Origin: Gammaproteobacteria bacterium
GTDB lineage: Bacteria > Pseudomonadota > Gammaproteobacteria > Arenicellales > DRJH01
Length of the DNA stretch: 11,216 nucleotides
NCBI GenBank assembly: GCA_011052285.1
Contig: DRJH01000408.1
Location: forward strand, 1-11,216
Direction of reading: 5' to 3'
This document shows, piece after piece, positions 6,203 to 11,216 of this stretch. Positions within the stretch are counted from its first letter, which is position 1, and each line of letters opens with the position of its first letter. The notes below the pieces were generated by a model that searched no databases, had not been told where the DNA came from, and saw nothing but the letters and a program-made list of their open reading frames with translations. Both the position numbers and the translations under genes were made by a program.

Positions 6203-7009
6203 ATGAAACTACACGGTAAAAATATTGTGCTGACCGGAGCCAACGGCGGCCTCGGTCGTTGTTTGGCAGAGCAGCTATCTGCGTGCGGCGCTCACCTGGC
6301 ACTGGCAGGAAGATCCGCTGACAGCCTTGGGGAAATCGCCAAGCAAATCAAGCAGAGCACGGCCAAAACGACGGTCATCGTCGCCGACCTGCTTGACTCT
6401 GTGCAATGTACAAACGTGATTGCACAAGCGGAACAAGCGCTCGGACCGATTGATTTGTTGATCAACAATGCCGGGCTGAGTAGTTTCAGCCTGTTTGCTG
6501 AAGAAGACCCACAGATGCTTGAAAAAATCATTCAAGTCAATCTGATCGCACCCATGTTGCTCAGCAGGGCCATATTGCCGCTAATGCAAGCACGCGGATA
6601 TGGCCGCATTGTCAATATCGGCTCCACCTTCGGTGCCATCGGTTTTGCTTATTTTAGCGCCTATTCCGGTAGTAAATTCGGTTTGCGCGGCTTCTCGGAA
6701 GCGCTGCGCCGGGAACTTGCCGACAGCCCGGTTGGAATCAGTTATATCGCCCCCAGGGCGATTCGAACCGCACTCAACACCGGCCCGGTCATGCGTATGG
6801 CGGCTGCGGTCAGTATGAACATGGATGCGCCGAAACTGGTAGCCGAGCAGGTTATCCAGAGCATTGAACAAGACGACGATGAACGGCATTTGGGTTTTCC
6901 GGAACGCTTATTTGCCCGTATTAATGCCGTTTTCCCCAAGATTGTCAGCCATGCGCTGAAAAAACAGAACCGGACCGCTGCCACGTTTGCTGGCAGGCAG
7001 CACAACTGA
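6203..7009 (+). CDS. Classical short-chain dehydrogenase/reductase, substrate unknown
   Basis: Predicted 268-residue NAD(P)-dependent oxidoreductase. It has the Rossmann glycine motif TGANGGLG (11-18), ADLLD (61-65), NNAG (88-91), the structural Asn113, catalytic Ser141 in NIGSTFG, and Tyr154-Lys158 in SAYSGSK. After these comes APRAIRTALN, in the place of the usual PG...T segment. The C-terminal tail (GFPERLFARINAVFPKIVSHALKKQ) resembles SDRs with a hydrophobic or lipid-like substrate, but that is only an impression. I use ATG 6203, whose protein begins directly with the first beta strand. An AAGGAA lies 13 nt upstream, a loose spacing. A GTG at 6143 would add 20 residues of unstructured leader. 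The exported TPR gene follows 41 nt later on the same strand, suggesting one transcript. No neighbouring pathway gene reveals the substrate. Confidence 0.9.
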   Translation: MKLHGKNIVLTGANGGLGRCLAEQLSACGAHLALAGRSADSLGEIAKQIKQSTAKTTVIVADLLDSVQCTNVIAQAEQALGPIDLLINNAGLSSFSLFAEEDPQMLEKIIQVNLIAPMLLSRAILPLMQARGYGRIVNIGSTFGAIGFAYFSAYSGSKFGLRGFSEALRRELADSPVGISYIAPRAIRTALNTGPVMRMAAAVSMNMDAPKLVAEQVIQSIEQDDDERHLGFPERLFARINAVFPKIVSHALKKQNRTAATFAGRQHN

Positions 7010-7050
7010 CTCCCATCGCCTACTCATCAACTACCTGTGAGGTCCTTGCA

Positions 7051-7713
7051 ATGAATTTCTATCTCCGTCATTTATACCGCGGCTGGTTCCTACTGTTCAT
7101 GAGCGGTACTATTCTCGCAACACCCGGCTATGCCGCCAGCATCGACCCTGCGGTCAATACTTTACAGCAACAATGGGCCAAGGCGCGCTATCAAACACCC
7201 AAGGAACAGCGTCAGGATGCACTCGAGACACTCTCCAAACAAGCAGCAGCACTGACCGCACAGCATCCGGACAGTGCTGAAGCGTTAACCTGGGAAGGCA
7301 TAATTTTAAGCACTCTGGCTGGTGAAAAGGGTGGCTTTAGTGCTTTGTCACTGGTCAAAAAAGCTCGACAACAATTGCTCAAGGCCGAAACCATTAAACC
7401 AGACGCATTGCAGGGCTCCATCTTCACTTCGCTGGGCAGCCTGTACTACCAGGTTCCTGGCTGGCCACTAGCCTTTGGCGACAACAAAAAGGCCCGCCAA
7501 TACCTGGAAAAAGGCCTCAAGATAAACCCGCAAGGTATTGACGCAAACTATTTCTACGGTGATTTTCTCTATCAACGAGGTGAATACAAAAAAGCGGAGA
7601 TCACACTGCAAAAAGCCCTCAAAGCCCCACCTCGAACCGGTCGGGCACTTGCCGACTCGGGTCGAAGGAAGGAGATAGAACTGCTGCTCAAGAAAGTCAA
7701 ATCAAATTTCTAG
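7051..7713 (+). CDS. Exported TPR-repeat protein of unknown function
   Basis: Predicted 220-residue protein. Residues 1-28 form a signal peptide: a basic start (MNFYLRHLYR), a hydrophobic core (WFLLFMSGTILA) and a likely signal peptidase I site after GYA, so the mature protein is periplasmic. The rest is helical with TPR-like units. The clearest are about 75-115 (AEALTWEGIILSTLAGEKG, then KKARQQLLKAETIKP), 125-160 (SLGSLYYQVPGWP, then KKARQYLEKGLKINP) and 165-192 (NYFYGDFLYQRGEYKKAEITLQKAL). GAGG lies 9 nt before ATG 7051. TPR domains usually mediate protein contacts, and the partner is unknown. Its stop codon (7711-7713) directly abuts the MITE-like element, so the last residues may have been shaped by that insertion. 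Confidence 0.82.
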   Translation: MNFYLRHLYRGWFLLFMSGTILATPGYAASIDPAVNTLQQQWAKARYQTPKEQRQDALETLSKQAAALTAQHPDSAEALTWEGIILSTLAGEKGGFSALSLVKKARQQLLKAETIKPDALQGSIFTSLGSLYYQVPGWPLAFGDNKKARQYLEKGLKINPQGIDANYFYGDFLYQRGEYKKAEITLQKALKAPPRTGRALADSGRRKEIELLLKKVKSNF

Positions 7714-7848
7714 CAGGTTGTTGAAAACGTCTCAGGTGAGTGCGAGGCAAGGCGATAATTCGCTAAAAAGCGCTGTGTACAGGCGCGTACATGGGTGTTG
7801 AGCGGATTATTAACACCGCATCGTGCCACAGAAACGTTTTTCAACAGA
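7714..7848. mobile_element. MITE-like non-coding repeat with terminal inverted repeats
   Basis: The left end GTTGAAAACGT (7720-7730) and right end ACGTTTTTCAAC (7834-7845) are inverted copies that differ by one A. The interior has small palindromes such as CGCTAAAAAGCG and TGTACAGGCGCGTACA and no credible open frame. Size (about 135 bp), structure and position right after a stop codon between convergent genes fit a miniature inverted-repeat element of the GTTGTTGAAAA... type that I recall from several gammaproteobacterial genomes. I cannot name its family. It may also act as a two-way terminator for the TPR gene and ppsR. Confidence 0.6.
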
Positions 7849-7952
7849 GGGAGATTGCTCGATAGGATGCTATTCGATATTGCCGACAGATGTGATACGG
7901 GGCCTTTGTTGCACGCCGCCGCTGCAAGCAAAAGGGACAAAGACTGTTGGAT

Positions 7953-8001
7953 CTAGGAGGCTGTCCCTCGCTACGGCTCCTATTCTCGGACAGCCTCCTA
8001 G
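7953..8001. repeat. REP-like palindrome at the end of ppsR
   Basis: CTAGGAGGCTGTCC (7953-7966) and GGACAGCCTCCTAG (7988-8001) are perfect 14-bp inverted repeats around a 21-nt loop. The ppsR stop codon TAG (8000-7998) lies inside the right arm. With no T-run it is not a textbook intrinsic terminator, but the strong stem could stabilise the ppsR 3' end or stop transcripts coming from either side. A half-copy lies at 6045-6066, so this is a dispersed family. The stretch 7849-7952 holds nothing that I can assign. Confidence 0.75.
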
Positions 8002-8813
8002 CTGCGTCGTAGATCTGCCTGATACAGGATTGTGGTGCTGATTTCTTCAATCGACATGGCCGTGGTATCGACATACGGGATACCAAAACGACGAAACAGG
8101 GCTTCCACCTGGGCAACTTCCTCGCGACACTGCCGGATGTCCGCATAACGGCCACCGGCACGACGTTCCTGGCGAATACGTTGCAATCGCTCCGGGTTTA
8201 TGGTTAACCCGAACAACTTGTGGCGGCTGGGGACCAATACTTTGACCAGTTCCTGACGCTCCAGATCTTCCTCAACCAAGGGGTAATTGGCCGCATATAT
8301 CCCGAAATGCATGGCCAGATAAAGGCTGGTCGGTGTCTTGCCGGCACGTGAAACACCCACCAGAATAATATCGGCTCGCGCATAACCACTCGTGTACATG
8401 CCGTCATCGGCCCGCATGGCATAATTCACCGCATCGATACGGGTGGCGTAGTGGGTGCGATCACCAACTCCGTGTGAGCTGCCTGAACTATGTGAGGAAC
8501 GTGCTTCCAGGGTGTTTTCCATAGGCCCGATAAAAGCGCTGAAAAAATCAAAGAATGCACAATCACTCTCACCGATCATCCGTGACAGTGCTTGATCTGC
8601 AAAGGTACAAAAAACCAGTGGCTTGAGACCATTTTTGGCTTTGGTGGTATTAATTTCCTCGACCACGGTCTGGGCTTTGTTCAGGCTGTCCGTAAACGGC
8701 TTGATTCGGGTACTGAAGTTGATCCCGGGAAACTGGGTCAGCAAGCTGTGACTCAGCGTTTCTGCCGTTAGCGCCGTACGGTCTGAAATAATGAAAACGT
8801 CGCGTTCAGTCAT
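7998..8813 (-). CDS. ppsR: PEP synthase regulatory protein (bifunctional kinase/pyrophosphorylase, DUF299)
   Basis: PpsR inactivates phosphoenolpyruvate synthase by ADP-dependent phosphorylation of a threonine near its catalytic histidine, and reactivates it by Pi-dependent removal. The predicted 271 residues are close to the 277 of E. coli. Motifs are the N-terminal DVFIISDRTALTAE (5-18), the P-loop GVSRAGKTPTSLYLA (153-167), and upstream SSHGVGDRTHYATRIDAVNYAMRADDG (113-138) typical of the family. The start at ATG 8813 gives the expected MTERDVFIISD beginning; the frame is open upstream to 8894 but that extension looks non-native. The gene is divergent from ppsA across a 167-nt gap, the standard arrangement. 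In ppsA the target motif TCH is present (Thr415, His417), so the pair appears functional. Its stop codon is embedded in a REP-like palindrome. Confidence 0.96.
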   Translation of the reverse strand: MTERDVFIISDRTALTAETLSHSLLTQFPGINFSTRIKPFTDSLNKAQTVVEEINTTKAKNGLKPLVFCTFADQALSRMIGESDCAFFDFFSAFIGPMENTLEARSSHSSGSSHGVGDRTHYATRIDAVNYAMRADDGMYTSGYARADIILVGVSRAGKTPTSLYLAMHFGIYAANYPLVEEDLERQELVKVLVPSRHKLFGLTINPERLQRIRQERRAGGRYADIRQCREEVAQVEALFRRFGIPYVDTTAMSIEEISTTILYQADLRRS

Positions 8814-8917
8814 GGCTTTTCTTGTCCATTTGAGTGAAAATTGCACCGTCTGACGGCGGTACTGGCAGGATATTTTATCCGTGGACTGCATCATACGTGA
8901 TCCTGGTGAGGTCAGAC

Positions 8918-8933
8918 CATGGCCACCGCCATG
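8918..8933. repeat. Small palindrome in the ppsR-ppsA intergenic region
   Basis: CATGGC (8918-8923) and GCCATG (8928-8933) flank a CACC loop in the 167-nt divergent gap (8814-8980). It could be an operator half-site pair or a short hairpin in the ppsA leader. I see no convincing -35/-10 pair in either direction, so promoters for ppsR and ppsA are not called. Confidence 0.3.
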
Positions 8934-8980
8934 AAATAGTAATTTTTCGGCAACCTTTTATTGACTTCAGGAAAGCAAAC

Positions 8981-11216
8981 GTGACTGAATATATTCTTTG
9001 GTTTGAACAACTTGGCATGCATGACGTATCCCGTGTTGGTGGTAAGAATGCCTCATTGGGTGAAATGATCAGCAACCTGAGCGGTGCCGGAATTCAAGTC
9101 CCGGGTGGCTTTGCGACCACTGCAGAGGCCTATCGGGAATTTCTGCTGGTCGGTGATATTGGCGCGGTGATCAAAGAAATTCTGGCAGATCTGAATATCG
9201 ATGATGTCAATGCCCTGACCGCTGCGGGGGCAAAGATTCGTGCCACTATTATGAATACGCCACTGCACCCCCCACTACAGCAAGCGGTCACCACGGCCTA
9301 CTCACAACTGCTCGAAGCCAGCGGCAGTGAATTGGCCGTTGCCGTACGTTCTTCTGCCACAGCCGAGGATCTGCCAGACGCATCCTTTGCCGGTCAGCAG
9401 GAAACCTTCCTGAATGTCCGTGGGCTCAATGATGTTTTGCGCGCCATTCATGAAGTCTTCGCTTCTCTGTTTAACGATCGTGCTATTGCCTATCGGGAAC
9501 ATCAGGGCTTCGACCACAACGAGGTGGCCCTGTCGGCAGGAATTCAGCGCATGGTACGCAGTGACATCGGTGCCTCAGGCGTCATGTTTTCCATTGACAC
9601 AGAATCCGGATTCACCGATGCGGTATTTATTACCTCGGCCTGGGGCCTGGGCGAATGCGTGGTGCAAGGTTCGGTTAATCCCGATGAATTCTATGTCTAC
9701 AAGCCGGCACTGGCGGCTGGAAAACCTGCGATTTTACGCCACAATCTTGGCACCAAGGCCATCAAAATGATCTACAGCGAGGATCCGTCCAAAAAAGTAG
9801 AGACCATCGATGTCAGCGACGCTGACCGCCAGCACTTTTCCATTTCCGACCAGGAAGTGACCGAATTGGCCCGAATGGCGGTTACCATCGAACGGCATTA
9901 TGGCCGACCGATGGACATCGAGTGGGGCAAGGACGGCCAGACCGGCGAATTAATGATTCTGCAGGCACGCCCGGAAACGGTAAAAAGTCGTGACGACAAA
10001 AATCTGCTGGAACGCTATGTACTGAATGAGAAAGGCGACATCCTCTGTGAAGGCCGCTCCATCGGCCAGCGTATCGGTGCCGGCACGGTGCGCGTCGTGC
10101 TGGGGTTGAAACAACTGGACCGGGTACAAGCCGGCGACGTACTGGTCACCGACATCACCGACCCTGACTGGGAGCCGGTGATGAAACGGGCTTCGGCCAT
10201 TGTCACAAATCGCGGTGGGCGTACCTGTCATGCCGCTATTATCGCCCGTGAACTTGGTGTACCTGCGGTCGTCGGCTGCGGAGATGCCACCTCGGCCTTA
10301 ACCGATGGAGATGCGGTTACCGTATCCTGTGCCGAAGGGGACACCGGCTTTATCTACGCGGGAAAACTTGATTTTGCCGTTAACCGCATCAGCCTTGATA
10401 CCATGCCAAAGCTACCGTTCAAAATCATGATGAATGTTGGCAACCCGGAACGGGCCTTTGATTTTCAATCATTGCCCAATCATGGCGTTGGCCTGGCACG
10501 CCTCGAGTTCATTATCAACAATACCATCGGCATTCACCCCAAAGCCCTGCTCAATCTGGACCGGCAGGAGGCACAACTTCAGGCCACGATTCGACAACGT
10601 ATGGCCGGTTATGATGACCCCGTAGAATTTTTTGTACAAAAGCTGCAGGAAGGGATCGCCACTCTCGGCGCAGCCTTTGCCCCTTCATCGGTAATTGTGC
10701 GCATGTCGGATTTTAAATCCAACGAATACGCCAATATGATCGGTGGTCGTGGCTTTGAGCCCCACGAAGAAAATCCGATGATCGGTTTTCGTGGTGCCTC
10801 ACGTTATATCGACCCCTCATTCCGGGACTGTTTTGAACTCGAATGTCGGGCCATGCGCTATGTGCGTGATGAAATGGGTATCACCAATATCTGGCTGATG
10901 ATTCCGTTTGTTCGCACCCTTGATGAGGCCCGCCAGGTGATCGATATCCTGGCCCGTAATGGTCTGGAACGAGGCAAAAACGGCCTTAAGGTCATCATGA
11001 TGTGTGAAATCCCCTCCAATGCACTGCTTGCAGATGAATTTTTGGAATATTTCGACGGCTTCTCGATCGGCTCCAATGATTTAACTCAACTCACCCTGGG
11101 CCTGGATCGTGACTCGGGGCTAATTGCACAATTGTTCGATGAACGCAACCCGGCGGTCAAAAAACTGTTACACATGGCCATCGCCTCCTGTCTTAAAGCC
11201 GGCAAATACATTGGGA
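8981..11216 (+). CDS. ppsA: Phosphoenolpyruvate synthase, 3' end cut by window edge
   Basis: PpsA converts pyruvate, ATP and water to PEP, AMP and phosphate, feeding gluconeogenesis. The visible 745 residues open with VGGKNASLGEM and continue with the ATP-grasp nucleotide-binding domain, including AVRSSATAEDLPDASFAGQQETFLNV from about 121. The phosphohistidine domain contains GGRTCHAAIIAREL, with His417 as the phosphoryl carrier and Thr415 the likely PpsR target. The C-terminal PEP-binding barrel follows, with GSNDLTQLTLGLDRDS from 697. E. coli PpsA has 792 residues, so roughly 45 residues, including the catalytic cysteine segment after KAGKYIG, are outside the window. The start GTG 8981 has AGGAAA about 8 nt upstream. 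No frameshift or missing motif is seen. It is divergent from its regulator ppsR. Confidence 0.97.
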   Translation, partial: MTEYILWFEQLGMHDVSRVGGKNASLGEMISNLSGAGIQVPGGFATTAEAYREFLLVGDIGAVIKEILADLNIDDVNALTAAGAKIRATIMNTPLHPPLQQAVTTAYSQLLEASGSELAVAVRSSATAEDLPDASFAGQQETFLNVRGLNDVLRAIHEVFASLFNDRAIAYREHQGFDHNEVALSAGIQRMVRSDIGASGVMFSIDTESGFTDAVFITSAWGLGECVVQGSVNPDEFYVYKPALAAGKPAILRHNLGTKAIKMIYSEDPSKKVETIDVSDADRQHFSISDQEVTELARMAVTIERHYGRPMDIEWGKDGQTGELMILQARPETVKSRDDKNLLERYVLNEKGDILCEGRSIGQRIGAGTVRVVLGLKQLDRVQAGDVLVTDITDPDWEPVMKRASAIVTNRGGRTCHAAIIARELGVPAVVGCGDATSALTDGDAVTVSCAEGDTGFIYAGKLDFAVNRISLDTMPKLPFKIMMNVGNPERAFDFQSLPNHGVGLARLEFIINNTIGIHPKALLNLDRQEAQLQATIRQRMAGYDDPVEFFVQKLQEGIATLGAAFAPSSVIVRMSDFKSNEYANMIGGRGFEPHEENPMIGFRGASRYIDPSFRDCFELECRAMRYVRDEMGITNIWLMIPFVRTLDEARQVIDILARNGLERGKNGLKVIMMCEIPSNALLADEFLEYFDGFSIGSNDLTQLTLGLDRDSGLIAQLFDERNPAVKKLLHMAIASCLKAGKYIG

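Noticed and set aside
7841..8161. Minus-strand frame spanning the ppsR end and the repeat region
   Set aside because: It crosses the REP-like palindrome and lies out of frame within ppsR; the translation looks random.

Overview
The window looks like chromosomal core DNA of a gammaproteobacterium. The evidence is the order birA - type III pantothenate kinase (coaX) - SPOR protein - tRNA-Thr - tRNA-Tyr - tRNA-Gly - tRNA-Thr on one strand, which in this class normally leads into a tuf gene (here off the left edge), and the divergent ppsR/ppsA pair at the right end. Use of coaX instead of coaA argues against Enterobacterales and fits Pseudomonas-, Chromatiales- or Thiotrichales-like lineages. Species cannot be read from the window.

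Layout. Positions 1-722 (minus strand) hold a tRNA operon with its promoter at 737-765: tRNA-Thr(UGU), tRNA-Tyr(GUA), tRNA-Gly(UCC) and tRNA-Thr(GGU), the last cut by the window edge. The first tRNA is split in its anticodon loop by 269 bases with every core helix of a group I self-splicing intron; this is the most interesting object in the window. Positions 723-920 are intergenic and carry the promoter, an inverted repeat and short inverted copies of intron segments. Positions 921-3273 (minus strand) are a tightly packed birA-coaX-SPOR operon for biotin and CoA cofactor metabolism plus an envelope protein.

Positions 3395-5972 (plus strand) hold sdaA (iron-sulfur L-serine ammonia-lyase) and an unusual IspG/GcpE (MEP isoprenoid pathway), two [4Fe-4S] enzymes in a row. 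Positions 6203-7713 (plus strand) hold a classical short-chain dehydrogenase and an exported TPR protein, probably co-transcribed. The convergent gap 7714-7997 is filled by two repeat elements: a MITE-like element with terminal inverted repeats and a REP-like palindrome that runs into the ppsR stop codon. A lone half of the palindrome also lies at 6045-6066.

Positions 7998-8813 (minus) and 8981-11216 (plus) are ppsR and ppsA, the bifunctional regulator and its target PEP synthase, transcribed divergently. ppsA runs off the right edge just before its expected catalytic cysteine. With SdaA making pyruvate from serine and PpsA turning pyruvate into PEP, the right two thirds touch the pyruvate/PEP node, while IspG draws on pyruvate-derived DXP; that link is inference from gene content.
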